Shown here one piece after another: positions 43,620 through 54,993 of a DNA stretch of 64,000 nucleotides. The DNA is from Ampelomyces quisqualis (taxonomy: Eukaryota; Ascomycota; Dothideomycetes; Pleosporales; Phaeosphaeriaceae): contig JAGTXZ010000008.1 in NCBI GenBank assembly GCA_018398575.1, positions 2,232,001 through 2,296,000 of the forward strand. Direction: 5' to 3'. Below the pieces are notes generated by a model that was not told the DNA's origin, searched no databases, and worked only from the letters and a program-made list of their open reading frames with translations. How positions within the stretch are numbered: the first letter of the stretch is position 1; every line of letters begins with the position of its first letter. The translations under genes and the position numbers were made by a program.

Positions 43620-46600
43620 ATGGCCGACGACATCGCCATCGACAAGCAGCTTTTCCACGAGCGCCTCGGCAGCTTGGTCGCCAAATGGAAGGCAGACAAG
43701 CGCTCGGGCGACCACCTCTTCCAGGGCGCGGGTTCCATCGCGGCCGTCGTGGGCAAACCGAGTGATCCCGGCAGCTATCTGAAGCCCGCGGCCTTTCAGG
43801 TGAGACTGACGATGCAAAGTGGACGAGTTGGGCGCCGACACTGATGGCAACAGCTATGGCTGCTAGGCTACGAGTTTCCCCACACGCTCTTCATCCTCAC
43901 CCCCGACCTGCTCCAGATTGTCACGACCAAGAAGAAGGGTATGCTTGCGACGGCCGCGACAACTGGGCACATGCGCTAACCGCGGTGGTGCAGCTTCCTA
44001 TCTCGAGCCTCTGAAGGGTGGCAAGGTCCCTGTCGAGATTCTCCTGCGCGGCAAGGATGCGGAAGAAAACCAGAAGCAGTTCCAGGCTTGCTTGGACACA
44101 CTCAAGAAGGCGGGCAAGAAGGTCGCTGTGCTTAAGAAGGACACCTCGACCGGAGCTTTCGCCGAGGAGTGGAAGCTGGCACTGGCAGACGCAGGCTTCA
44201 AAGACGAGGACCAGGTCGACCTTGGCGTCATCTTGTCCAATGCGGCCTTGTCCGTCAAGGATGAGCGGGAACTGGTAGCTCTCACAGAGTTGACGCTGCC
44301 CTGACCATGGCTAACTTTCGCAGCGAGCCATCCGCGATGCCTCCCGCGCGTCGAGCGCCCTCATGACCAATTACTTCGTCGAGGAAATGTCCGACGTCCT
44401 CGATTCCGAAAAGAAAATCACCCACCGTGCCCTCGCCGACAAGGTCTCGAACAAAATCGACGACGCCAAGTTTTTCGAGAAGCAGAAGGTGTCGAAGAAC
44501 TTGGACACAATGCAGCTAGACTGGTGCCTGCAACCGACGATTCAGAGTGGCGGTTCGTACGACCTCAAATTTGCCGCCGAGCCCGATGAGAACAACCTGC
44601 ACGCAGGCGTCATCATCTCCGTCCTAGGTCTTCGTTACATGACATATGGTGCAATGGTAGGCCGGACCTACATGGTTGGCCCGAACAAGGAGCAAGAGAC
44701 TGCATACAAGCTCCTTCTGGCCATCCACGATCTAGTCATCAAGTCTATCAAGGACGGCGTGGTTGCCAAGGACGTCTACAACAAGGCCCTCGCACACCTC
44801 AAGTCCAAGAAGCCCGAGTGGGTGGATCACTTCCCCAAGAACGTCGGTTACGGTATCGGTACGGAGAACAAGGACACCGCGCTGCTCCTGAGTGGCAAGA
44901 ACGTGCGCGTTCTCAAGGACGGCATGACGCTGGTGGTGCAAACTGGCCTGCATGACTTGGAGAACAGTAAGCCCCAAGACAAGAAGAGTAAAACCTACTC
45001 GCTCGTGCTAGTCGACACTGTTCGTGTCAGCCAGAACGACTGTGCAGTCTTCACCAAGGACACGACTTCCGATCTGGACGCCGTCTCATTCTTCTTCGAC
45101 GAGGAGGAAGAGGAGGCCAAACCCAAGGTGAAGAAGGAGCGCGCGCCTGCCATCGCACAAACCAACGTCAGCAAGACCCGCACGCGACACGAACGCACAA
45201 CCAACCAAGACACCGAGAAGGAGGAGCAGCGACGAGCTCATCAGAAAGAGTTGCATCACAAGAAGCAAAAGGAGGGCTTAGAGCAGTACAGCGAAGGCGC
45301 CAAGTCCCTGAACGGCACCGAGGAGAAAAAGTTCAAGAAGTTTGAGTCTTACAAGCGCGACAATCAATTTCCTCCATCCGTCGCAACCCTAGAAATCGTG
45401 GTCGACAAGAAGAATCTCACCGTCCTTCTACCCATCATGGGTCGGCCCGTTCCCTTCCACATTCATACCATCAAGAACGCCTCGCACACCCCCGAGGCCG
45501 ACTTTACATCTCTGCGCATCAACTTCCTATCACCAGGTCAAGGTGTTGGTAGGAAAGATGATCAGCCTTTCGAGGACCCCAATGCACACTTCATCCGAAG
45601 TCTTACCTTCCGCTCGCACGACGTCGATCGCATCGATCAGATCACCAAGGATATAACCGACTTGAAGAAGGATGTTGTACGACGTGAGACCGAGAAGAAG
45701 CAGATGGAGGACGTTGTTGAACAGGACAAGCTCATCCCGCTGAAGACCCGCAAGCCATTCATGCTCGACCTCATCTTCATCCGACCCGCGCTTGACGGTA
45801 AGCGTATCCCTGGAAGCGTTGAGATCCATCAGAATGGTTTGCGATACGTTCACGGCAATGGCACAGCGAAGATCGATGTGCTCTTCAGCAACATGAAGCA
45901 TCTGTTTTTCCAGCCTTCACAACACGAGCTCATCGTCATCATTCACGTCCACCTCAAAAATCCAATTATGCTCGGAAAGAAGAAAACCAAGGATGTCCAG
46001 TTCGTCCGGGAAGCTACCGAGATGGCGTTCGACGAGACGGGTAACCGTAAGCGTCGCCACAAGTTTGGCGATGAAGAAGAGTTCGAGCAGGAGCAGGAAG
46101 AGCGCAGGCGGCGTGCGGCTCTCGACAAGGAATTCAAAAACTTTGCCGAGAAGATCGCGGATGCAGCGCGAAGTGAGAACGTCAGCGTCGACATCCCGTA
46201 CCGCGAGCTCGGCTTCAACGGTGTACCGTCACGATCCTCGGTCCTCGTGCAGCCCACTACCGACTGTTTGGTGCAACTCACCGAGCCTCCATTCACCTGT
46301 CTCACACTCTCCGAGATCGAAATAGTACATCTCGAACGTGTACAGTTCGGTCTCCGAAACTTCGACATGGTCGTTGTGTTCACGGACTACAACCGCCCGC
46401 CAGTGCACATCAACACGATTCCTGTAGAGTCGCTCGACCCCGTCAAGGACTGGCTCGACTCGGTCGACATTCCTTTCACCGAGGGACCGCTCAATTTGAA
46501 CTGGGCCACCATCATGAAGACAGTCACATCCGACCCGCATCAGTTCTTTGCAGACGGCGGATGGTCGTTCTTGTCCACGGAATCAGACGATGAGGATGGC

Positions 46601-46846
46601 GAGGAAGAGGAAGAAGAGTCAGCCTTTGAAGTTTCAGAGTCCGAACTCGCCATCTCAGACGAGAGCAGCGAGGAGAGCGACTTTGACGAGCATGCATCTG
46701 AAGACATGAGCGACGAGGGCAGCGAAGACGAATTCAGCGAGGGCGAGAGCTGGGACGAATTGGACAAGAAGGCCGCCAAGAAGGATAAGGAGAGCACGCA
46801 CCTTGAAGATGAGGACGATGGCAAGGGCAAAAAGAGGAAGCGATAG
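43620..46846 (+). CDS. SPT16: FACT complex subunit SPT16
   Basis: The model has exons 43620-43799, 43854-43938, 43994-44274 and 44324-46846, all with GT-AG introns of 49-55 nt, giving 1022 residues, the family's usual length. The N-lobe has FQLWLLGYEFPHTLF and SYLEPLKGG. The pseudo-aminopeptidase (M24-like) region includes RAIRDASRASSALMTNYF and VSVLGLRY-like segments. Middle and PH-like domains follow (RPGSVEIHQNGLRY-type; DMVVVFTDYNRPPVHINTIP). The C-terminal ~90 residues are strongly acidic with a KKRKR end. With Pob3/SSRP1 this chaperone moves H2A-H2B and reorganises nucleosomes during transcription and replication. The ACGCGT boxes upstream would fit S-phase expression. Confidence 0.95.
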
Positions 46847-47662
46847 ACTACTCGCTTGGCATTGGCCGTGCATCTTTTTCTTCGAGATTGAGTAATTTTT
46901 CTTCGTGTAAGAGTATCTAATTTGGCCCCAGCGTCCTGGATGCGGTGCAGGAACAACGAGCATCTGTAGTTTTTGCTAGCTGACGTAGCAAATTGAGCAA
47001 TGCTGACTTCTATGACATCAACCACATCTTCACGCTACCATATCTTCGTGTAAATCTGATGTGACACATTTTGATCGATGTCTCGTTCAGTCTACTCCGT
47101 AGTGTTGAGCTGTTATACAGGAACGTGACGTGCCTTGCAACTAAAACTTCCTGCATAAACCATTTTCTACACCACCACGCTCTTTCGAAGAGAGTTCGAC
47201 GGCTGCTACCCAGTTTTCTTTGTTTTGTGGGTCTTGCAATGACTTTTTTAATCACCAGATGCGGGGTTAGGGGTATACACCATGTGGTTCGCAAATAGCA
47301 CGACGGTCAACGCGGAACTTGAGTGCATTGTCCTGAGGTCGACACTCCTTCGTCACGAGAGAGAGGTAAGCACTGACGAAGATGTTCCGTCACCAGCGAT
47401 TTGGATGTATCGTTGGCAACGGGGCCGTACGAAGTAGCGTAGGTCGAATTGGCCAGGGGTAGCCGTAGTACGGCGGCCCCGTTGCTAACGCTGTGAAACA
47501 GTAGTAATTGGCTAGATGTCACTCCACAAGTACGAGCAATGTGCAGATTGGTGGTGGGTCATAACGTTTTTCATGTTCCGCAGAATATTCTGAATAGGAA
47601 GCAATCCATGCTAACGATGGTAAGAAGATCTGATTCCCGAAACTGCCCGCCATCTGGAACAC
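46847..47662. other. Intergenic region, ~0.8 kb
   Basis: No gene is supported. It contains one TACTCCGTA motif (47093-47101) and an inverted repeat with about 20-bp arms at 47411-47430 and 47468-47490. Confidence 0.5.
47411..47490. repeat. 80-bp hairpin-forming inverted repeat
   Basis: The arms share CGTT, GCAACGGGGCC and GTAC with one substitution and a 3-nt gap. They are separated by 37 bp. No flanking duplication is evident, so it may be a solo hairpin or a tiny MITE remnant. Confidence 0.6.
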
Positions 47663-48869
47663 TCAGGAGCTGGAGCTGGGTCGTGGCCTGGTAATAGTAG
47701 TCGTCCCCGTGCGCGTCAAGACCGAAGTCAAGGTCACAGTAGTTGTCGGCTCAGAGTCTGACGGGCTACTGCCATTAATTTGTCAGCCATGTTCAGGCAT
47801 AAATCAAGGATCTCAAGTACCTCGTCGGTTTGTGCACGACGGTCTTGGTGACAAAAAGAGTCGAGGTTCCGCCGTTGACAGTGGACTCAGAACCTGTAGG
47901 CGACTTCCTCCCTGTGCTAGTACTTTCAATTTCTACTTCAGTCTCCAATAACAACGTCGTAGATAGGTCGATGGTCTCGATTGTGTCTGTGAACACTGCC
48001 TGCAGTGTAGCTACAATCAATGTGCCAGGTCCGGACACAGTAGCAGTAAACCCGATGGGTCGAGTAGTGGTAAGTGTCCTAGTCACCATAACGATTTCCC
48101 ACACTTCCTGGTACCGGCTACATTCCAGATCTCCATTGTCGAGGACTTTGCATATCTTGACATCGACATCTGAAGGTGTCTCGCCTGCTGTCAGAGATTG
48201 CCACGGCGCAAGCCAGTATGTGAAGCTCTTCCTGACGGACGGTGCAGGCGTGATGAGAGATGCATTGCTTGTGATTGGCGTTGGCGTTTCCAAGGCGAAG
48301 CCACACTCGGTTGAGAACGTCACTTCTTGATTACAATCTGTGACGGTGATTTTCGACGCCAGTGCCGTCAATGTGGTGGCGCATACGGTGGTCAAGATGG
48401 GCGCATAGACAGTCTCGCAGCTGGCAGTTGCTGGGCTAGTTGCTGAGATGCTGGTCGAGGCATTGGTGCTGATGTTTAGGAATGGTGCGTCGGGCGAAGG
48501 AACATATTGGATAGGAGGCAACACACACCAGGTCATCTCAGGGACATATGACGTGAGGACCTGGCTCTGTGAAGTCACCTCAATCGGGGCCGCATCAGGT
48601 GACGGAAATACGATGCTGTAAATCGTGCGCGTGCTCGATGATGTCGAGCATTGTTGCACCTGTGTCGTTGTGAATAATTCTGTGGTAGTATAGTTGACCG
48701 TTAACGGCTCAGTGACGGTCGCCACGCTGGCTTGGGGGACTGCAATGGCTTGAGTGACATTGAGGACCTCGTGTGGTAAACCATGAAGGTCTGCGGTCAG
48801 TCCAGGTGATGAACGTAGAAGCGTCAGAAGAAGAATGGCGGACGCATGCCGTTGGACAGGATTCGACAT
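47663..48869 (-). CDS. Ser/Thr-rich secreted protein, unknown
   Basis: Minus-strand exons 47821-48869 and 47663-47768 flank a 52-nt intron (47769-47820; donor GTACTT, branch GCTGAC, acceptor CAG). The protein has 384 residues. The N-terminus has a hydrophobic signal (SAILLLTLLRSSPGLTA). The rest is Thr/Ser/Val-rich with scattered Cys (TWCVLP, ASCETVYAPILTTVC, TDCNQEVTFSTECGF) and NxT/S sites. Splicing extends the Thr-rich tail to a Ser-rich end (RPRPSSSS). This resembles fungal wall-associated or secreted glycoproteins. No GPI signal or second membrane span is visible and no enzyme domain is seen. Confidence 0.75.
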
Positions 48870-49661
48870 CGTGGCTATGTAGATGGATCGTGTGTGCTTG
48901 AGATATTGTGAAAAAGGATTGGGATGGTCAGATAGTCAAAACATTTGCGAGTTGGGAGGCAATCCTGGGGCTATGGGCTGTTGACGCGAACACGCGTGGA
49001 ATGAACGCCACCACGCGAGTTGCCCTTACTTGCTGGCACCACTATCTGTAACAAACACTTTCCCCAATATTGTGCTTGAAATTTGGCCCAAATTTCAATC
49101 GTGCGTGGAGCTTGGGCTAGAAACGTGGATTATGGGAAACAGCTCCCACCTTGGGAAAGCCATACAGTGACCCGTTGAGCAAGTCATTGTAACTTTTGTC
49201 GTGAGTATACCCGAAAGTAAAAGGGGACCATCACTTGATGGTGTTGAGGTAAGGAGTCACAGAGCAACGCAAGGGTACGGAGTGGTTCGCAGACGACAGG
49301 TGCCTGGTGGTGCAGGGACGCGACGTGGTTAGTCAGCAGTGGTATTTGCCGTCATCCCTGTCCCCGTGGTGACAACTGCGAAACGCTGTGCTCTTTAGCA
49401 TGTTGGAGAATATTCATGAATTCTTAATCGGTCTTGACGTCGGGAACAGCCACCTAGTAGCCGAAATGTTGCCTGACAATGTGCGGGGGGCCCACACCAG
49501 GCCCCTCCGTCGCTTTCCCGGTCGTGGAAATGCCGGAGCAGAAACGCGGTAGTTGACGTGATCTCTGCCATGATGCCTATATATCCAAGCCACCACTCGA
49601 AACTAGATGTATTGCACATCTCAAGTTCCTAGGATTCTTCCCAGCATTGGCACACGCATCT
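48870..49661. other. Divergent intergenic region
   Basis: It lies between the minus-strand secreted protein and the plus-strand dehydrogenase. It contains a TATATAT element at 49578-49584, about 80 bp before the dehydrogenase ATG. I see no gene. Confidence 0.5.
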
Positions 49662-50813
49662 ATGGCTTCTTCGACACCAATCAAGCTTGTGGTTCTAGAC
49701 GACTATCACAACCTTGCAGAAAAGCATTTCGGACACATTGACCGCTCCAAAGTACATGTAACAGTCTTTCGTGACACGCTCCCAGCATACTCGCACCCCA
49801 AAACCAGCGATGCCGACCGTAAAGCACTCGTCGACCGTCTCAAACCGTTCTCTGTGATATCCACGATGCGCGAACGCACCGCATTGACGGGTGATCTACT
49901 CGCCCAATTGCCCAACCTCGAAGTCATCCTCGCCACTGGCGGCAAATTCGAGAGCTGGGACATGAAAACAATTGGAGAACGAGGCATAAAAGTCTGCGCA
50001 GCGCCTGGAAAGGGCAGGACAGACGGCAAGGGCAGTGGGCACTCCCTACAATCATTGCCAGTGAAGCATGGCGGTGGTCATCCCACAACACAGCAAGTCT
50101 GGGCGCTGATATTGGCGTTGGCGCGCAACGTAGCCGCCGATGACGCGGTAGTGAAGGGTAAAGGCGTCAAGCCAGGATGGCAGACTGAGCTTGCCATCGG
50201 GTTGCTTGGTAAGACACTAGGCTTGGTAGGTCTGGGGAGGATAGGCTCGCACGTAGCAAGAGTTGGTGTGCTTGCATTCGGCATGAAGATCGTTTGCTGG
50301 AGTGCTAACTTGACGCAAGAGAAGGCAGATGCCTTGGCTGAAGAAGCAGGACTTCCTGTCACGGAAGGAGGTAGGACTGGCAATACCGAAAAGACATTCA
50401 AGGTTATTAGCAAAGAGGAGCTGTTCAGATCGGCTGATGTTGTGTCTCTCCATTACGTGCTCAGCAACCGATCGAAGGGTATCGTTGGCGCGCAAGAGCT
50501 GGGGTGGATGAAATCTTCTGGCCTGCTGATTAATACCTCAAGAGGACCCCTTGTCGACGAGACAGCGCTGATCGACACGCTTCGTAATGGTCGCATTCGT
50601 GGAGCTGCATTAGATGTTTACGACATCGAGCCTTTGCCTGCGGACAGTCTTTGGCGAAACGAGGACTGGGACGTGGAGGGCAAAAGTCGAGTGTTGCTAA
50701 CACCGCATATGGGCTATGTTGAAGAAGGTACCTTACAGACATGGTTTGAGGAGACAGCAGAAAATTTGGAAAGAATCGTCGAGGGCAAAGAGCTCTTGCA
50801 CTGCATCATCTAA
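49662..50813 (+). CDS. D-2-hydroxyacid dehydrogenase family protein
   Basis: The 383-residue intronless protein begins IKLVVLDDYHNLA. The cofactor domain has GLGRIG at 190-195. The catalytic triad of the family is recognisable: Arg294 in NTSRGPLVDE, Glu323 in YDIEPLP and His349 in LTPHMGY. Such enzymes use NAD(P)H to interconvert 2-keto acids and D-2-hydroxy acids in the cytosol. The substrate cannot be read from sequence. An extra segment (~116-135, rich in Gly/Lys) follows the first domain; it could be an insertion or an unspliced in-frame intron of about 20 codons, since GTKxx-type splice ends are not obvious. The ATG at 49662 has a TATA element upstream. Confidence 0.9.
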   Translation: MASSTPIKLVVLDDYHNLAEKHFGHIDRSKVHVTVFRDTLPAYSHPKTSDADRKALVDRLKPFSVISTMRERTALTGDLLAQLPNLEVILATGGKFESWDMKTIGERGIKVCAAPGKGRTDGKGSGHSLQSLPVKHGGGHPTTQQVWALILALARNVAADDAVVKGKGVKPGWQTELAIGLLGKTLGLVGLGRIGSHVARVGVLAFGMKIVCWSANLTQEKADALAEEAGLPVTEGGRTGNTEKTFKVISKEELFRSADVVSLHYVLSNRSKGIVGAQELGWMKSSGLLINTSRGPLVDETALIDTLRNGRIRGAALDVYDIEPLPADSLWRNEDWDVEGKSRVLLTPHMGYVEEGTLQTWFEETAENLERIVEGKELLHCII

Positions 50814-51727
50814 GGAGGATCTTCGCTCGTGCCGTGCCTACGTCCGGGTGGAGCATCTATCACAACAAAAAACGTGGTTTTGCTTAGGCATTCGTCGCCT
50901 ATCTTCTAGCATCCATTGCTTGTCCCCATCCTGACACCCAAGATTTTCAAGCCAGCCACAACTCAAACGTCGTAGCATTCATTGACGTCGGTCTGATCCT
51001 TCAACATCTTGGATTGCTTGCAGATCACTTCTCCGCTTTTCTACCAGATGCCCGGAGATCAAATAAGGCAATCAACGAGCATGTTCGTAAAGCTTGTAAT
51101 TCCTCGTGCACGACGGGACAATCAATATGCACCGTGGACTTCTTGCCCAACCATGCCTCGAGTCCGATCGTTCATGTCAAGACGATGCTCCTTTCGCCGT
51201 ATAACACAGACCCGACTCCTGCAACTCAACACACTCAGCGACAACGACAGAGTTCCACCCAATCAACTATCTGGCCCCAACAGCTATCCGTCAGTGGCCC
51301 TCACAAACTCACTGACCTAAATTCTGCGCTAAGATACGTTGGCCCCCGTTCAGCGTCTCGAGAGGGCAACGACATCACTTTTTCGTGCTCAACAACTTCA
51401 CCGGTTGTACAATGGTTGAACTCAGGGATGTAACACGGGAAGCAGTGAATATGAGCAGAAGTGGAACATATGGCTGCATTTGAGCCTTATTTTGGCGCTT
51501 GGAGATCAGGGGGGTTTGTACGCGATGTTGGGGATCATGAGAGGTGTATTCTTGGACGGTGTTGCCATAGGTGTGTATGAATCCAATCTCGCGATCGATT
51601 GATGCCACACAGTCTATACATTCTTCTAAAATTTTGACCCTGTAGCATTCATCCCATCTTGTCTTCGGCATTCTGTTCCGCAACAAGCCCTTTGACTTCA
51701 TTCAAGCTCTCTTTGCGACCCCGAGTT
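50814..51727. other. Intergenic region, ~0.9 kb
   Basis: Short overlapping open frames here have no supporting features. I see no gene, RNA or repeat. Confidence 0.45.
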
Positions 51728-52591
51728 ATGCCGCCAAAACAGTGTAGATGTGGGGACGCTACAGCTCCTCGCAACGTTCGCTATCAATCTCCTCCAGCGG
51801 CACAGATGCCTATCACCCTTCGCAAAGCCAGCGCCCTGCTGTCGGCCCGCCGCAGTAAGGGACCTCGCAGCCGATCCAATGCACCCCGGCTTCAATGCTC
51901 CACGCGTCCACCACGTCATGGCATCCCTGAAGCCCCTCGTGGTAATCCTGCGAAGAATACTCGCCAGCAGGCAGCCCCAAAGCAAAATATGTAGAAAACT
52001 CAAAAGATTCAAATACGCAACATGCAAAAAGCCCAAGAAAAACAGCAAAAGCCGCGCGAAAGACTCAAGAGACACGAGCCAAAGCCGTTCAAAGAGAGCA
52101 AAGGACTCACATTCGCTACCAGTAGCAAATCTTACAATCCCAACAAAAAGTCTTCATTCACAAAGCAGCAATCCAATCTGCACAGAGATCTTGAAGCCCA
52201 ATGGACTGCCAAATCCCAACAACGGACCAAAGAAGCCCAACGATTCGAAACTGAACATCGCAACCGCATCGCCCCCGAACAAAACAATCAATCAGGATGC
52301 GAACGTGCACACGCGACCAGTATGAGCGCGACAACTGGGAATACAATGTCGCTGAGAACAGTGCGTCAAGCGCGAAGCTTGGGAGCGCAATCATCAAGCT
52401 CGGATCGAGTACGAGCGACGCATGTTGGAAAAGACAAGCGGTACGAAGCAGCTAATGCCGACAAGGAAAACAAAGGACAATGAAGACGCGTGGAAGAAAT
52501 CGACTGCTGTGGGATTTGGGCTGGGGCTAGCAGGTGGTGCGACGGCGATTGCGTGGGATCAGTTTGCGGATAGTGAAGGGCAGTATTGTCT

Positions 52592-52624
<33 letters not shown>

Positions 52625-52907
52625 GGTTCATGTGGATGCGGATCAGTATGAATACACGTATGATAGGGCGTACGCTGATATGCAGGAGTGTAATGAAGGG
52701 GACAATACCGAGGCGGGGGGTGGGTTTAGAGGTGAGCCGTACCCGAGCCATAATAGTTATGCTGCAACTGAAGAGGAATACCATGAAGATTGCTGCGGCA
52801 ATTGTTGTGGTGAAGATGAGAATAGCGAGCGTTCACAGTGCTGCTGGTCTCCTTACACGATTGGGATTGTCCTCTTATTTTACTGCATTTACGCTACCAT
52901 TGTTTAG
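51728..52907 (+). CDS. Provisional gene: basic/coiled-coil N-part, Asp run, C-terminal membrane span
   Basis: The exon structure is unresolved. The frame from ATG 51728 is open to a TAG at 51992 and then continues in the same frame to ~52317 with charged, Gln/Glu/Lys-rich sequence (LEAQWTAKSQQRTKEAQRFETEH). A second frame carries REAWERNHQARIEYERRMLEK into the last exon. A GTATGA donor near 52319 with a downstream AG would join them. The C-terminal part has a Gly-rich segment (VGFGLGLAGGATAIAW), a run of ten Asp from a GAT microsatellite (52592-52624), a Cys-rich patch (CCGNCCG) and a final hydrophobic tail (GIVLLFYCIYATIV). It suggests a tail-anchored membrane protein. No family is recognised. 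Confidence 0.45.
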
Positions 52908-53672
52908 ACTATACAGTACGCCTGAATGCTTCTTCAACCTCTCGTGAGGTCCCATCTTCTCAGTCGATATCCGAGAGGTCGCCGCCGATGTATTACCCAG
53001 GACGGATCTATTGGCCATTCGCATGATTTCACGATAAATTGGTGACTTGATACATACTCGATCAGCAAACCGGCCTATCTGAGATTTGATGTTCTGCAAA
53101 GCGCTGTGAAGGGCCATTCTAAAATGATAAACTGCGTTTTGAGGCTCTGCGGGATCAGCTTTCGGGTCTGCCAGTCGCATTCGTTTCATGGCTCGGCAAG
53201 CTAGGTACCGTATGTTAGCGGGACTCCAGCAGGGGAAGCTATTGCGCTTACTTTCGATCACAGAGTCCGAATGTATAGTAGAGTATGATGGTACTACAAG
53301 TTCTGTCACGAAATCTGTTGACAACTGGTGTAAGTTTGGCGATGATCGCTTGCGCTTCTTGTTGAGACCTGATGTGAAGCTTCTGATAGCTTTGGAGTGC
53401 GCCGACGTCCTGTCGAGAAGCACGATATGTTTGGCTTGGAAGTCGCGATTCTCTTGAATCAGCCTACTCAAACTCTTTGCGACCATTTCAGCGCCTCTTT
53501 TACCTACGCGACGGTAGAAGTTGAACCGTAGATCAAGGTACTCATGAGACGGATGGCGACGCTCACTGTTGGTAGGCACCGATTCGTCGCTCTCTCTCTT
53601 TTGTGGTGCGATCCAAACTATAGCGTCCTTCTCTTCATCGCGCCTGAGAAAATTTGGCTTCTGGCCCTCTGG
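52875..53672 (-). CDS. Provisional gene of unknown function
   Basis: Two exons are supported on the minus strand: from about 53672 down to 53252, and 53200-52875. The 51-nt intron between them (donor GTAAGC, branch CGCTAAC, acceptor TAG) is stop-free and in frame. Upstream of ~53672 the frame meets a TAG that could be an acceptor (TTTTAG), so at least one 5' exon is missing from my model. The protein is basic (EKDAIVWIAPQKRESDESV, RRVGKRGAEMVAKSLSRLIQ, CRAMKRMRLADPKADP) with no recognised domain. Its 3' end overlaps the convergent gene at 51728-52907 by 33 bp. Confidence 0.45.
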   Translation of the reverse strand, partial: PEGQKPNFLRRDEEKDAIVWIAPQKRESDESVPTNSERRHPSHEYLDLRFNFYRRVGKRGAEMVAKSLSRLIQENRDFQAKHIVLLDRTSAHSKAIRSFTSGLNKKRKRSSPNLHQLSTDFVTELVVPSYSTIHSDSVIESKRNSFPCWSPANIRYLACRAMKRMRLADPKADPAEPQNAVYHFRMALHSALQNIKSQIGRFADRVCIKSPIYREIMRMANRSVLGNTSAATSRISTEKMGPHERLKKHSGVLYSLNNGSVNAVK

Positions 53673-54308
53673 CTAAAAGGGATACTCCTTTATCTTTTTG
53701 AGCATAGCTATCGAGGAGAAGTCTTGAAGTGGCCGCAACTGCTCCAACGCCCACATCAGAGCGCTTGTGAACGATGCTTCTCCTGGCTCCGTGGTGACGC
53801 CTATTAGGGGTCCACAAGCTGCTAGACACTGGAACGGTGCCTTTCAAGGGGGACGGTGCACCAAATTCCCAAAACATCCGGCATAGCAGCAATCAAATAT
53901 TACGAGCACATCAGCACTGCTAGCTCTGATGTTATGCTCAGCGCTCGAACATGCAACGTTGTTTCTTTGCTTCTCATCGTCGCTGTGCTGCGAATCTGGT
54001 CTTGGGCATGTTAGCAATCTATTAGTCGTTTGAGACGCTCAACTAACCCGTTGAAGGCAACAGTATTATTCTCGTAGAGACCATGTCTAGCATAATAGAA
54101 TATCAACAAGGTATTTTGCTAAAAAATGGGGATGACCAAGCCTTGTGCTACCGCGAGCTCTTTGGTCCCCATGCCACAACGCATAGACAGCTCCTGAAAG
54201 ACAATGAGGCCGCATATTGTTTCCATGATCATCACCCTAGGATAGAGTAGTTAAGCAACAGAAAAAATTGACAACAGCACCAACAAAATATTTACGTTTC
54301 TTGTTCTC
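53673..54308. other. Region without a supported gene
   Basis: It contains a possible 5' exon of the preceding minus-strand gene (open frame 53635-53892), but no splice path that I trust. Nothing else is recognised. Confidence 0.4.
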
Positions 54309-54572
54309 GTGATTCTAGACCTGCTCACATATCTGCTCTATCATATAGTCCACGATATTGGAACTCGTCAAGCGTGTTTAATGTGCATTGGGACGCTGCT
54401 CGTCTTCACGTTAGCATTTTCATCGACATTTTCCTTGTTCACCAAGGCACGGAGGCACGAGATTCGCGCTACAGCAGCTACTTATCGGGCGGTTCTCGTG
54501 GTCTTTCTAGGAAATGTCGTTCCTCCTGGTGCAGGATCATTTGCTTCACCAGGCGTTAATGCTTTTGGTTAG
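54309..54572 (+). pseudogene. 3' relic of a DUF6594-type membrane protein gene
   Basis: The 87-codon frame encodes a hydrophobic span (ACLMCIGTLLVFTLAFSSTF) followed by SLFTKARRHEIRATAATYRAVLVVFLGNV. The latter closely resembles the C-terminal end of fungal DUF6594 proteins, as I remember the family. The soluble N-terminal two thirds of such proteins is not found upstream, where stops occur in all frames. I therefore read it as a truncated relic. A short membrane protein expressed from this fragment cannot be excluded. Confidence 0.5.
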
Positions 54573-54993
54573 AGTATAACGTACTACAATGACAAAGTAT
54601 TGTCGAAAGTTTAAATCATCGTACAGTCTGCCCCCGGCAGGATAAAATTGAAGCAAATCCGAGGCATTTATGATCGTGGATACTTGCCCTAAGCCCCTCA
54701 GGTGTGGCGATGGGTGCAGTCATTCAATTTGGTGAACCACTACAAATATCCGACCCCATCTCAACCGTTTCAATTTGGTTTATCCTCGCCCAGAGTTAGC
54801 ACCCACATTCAAGCATCGAATAGTCTTTCGTTCGTTATATGAGGACGCTGCTCCTTGCCGATAGAGTAAAGATTTCGAGTCGAGCAGCTTAGAGATTCGC
54901 TGCCATGTCATACGTGACTGTAGGCCCAACGATAGTCTTTTTTTCGACCGTGAGCGACGCCGCTCACATGCAATTCGTCAGAAGAAACAAACG
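54573..54993. other. Intergenic region
   Basis: I see nothing recognisable between the two relics. Confidence 0.4.
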
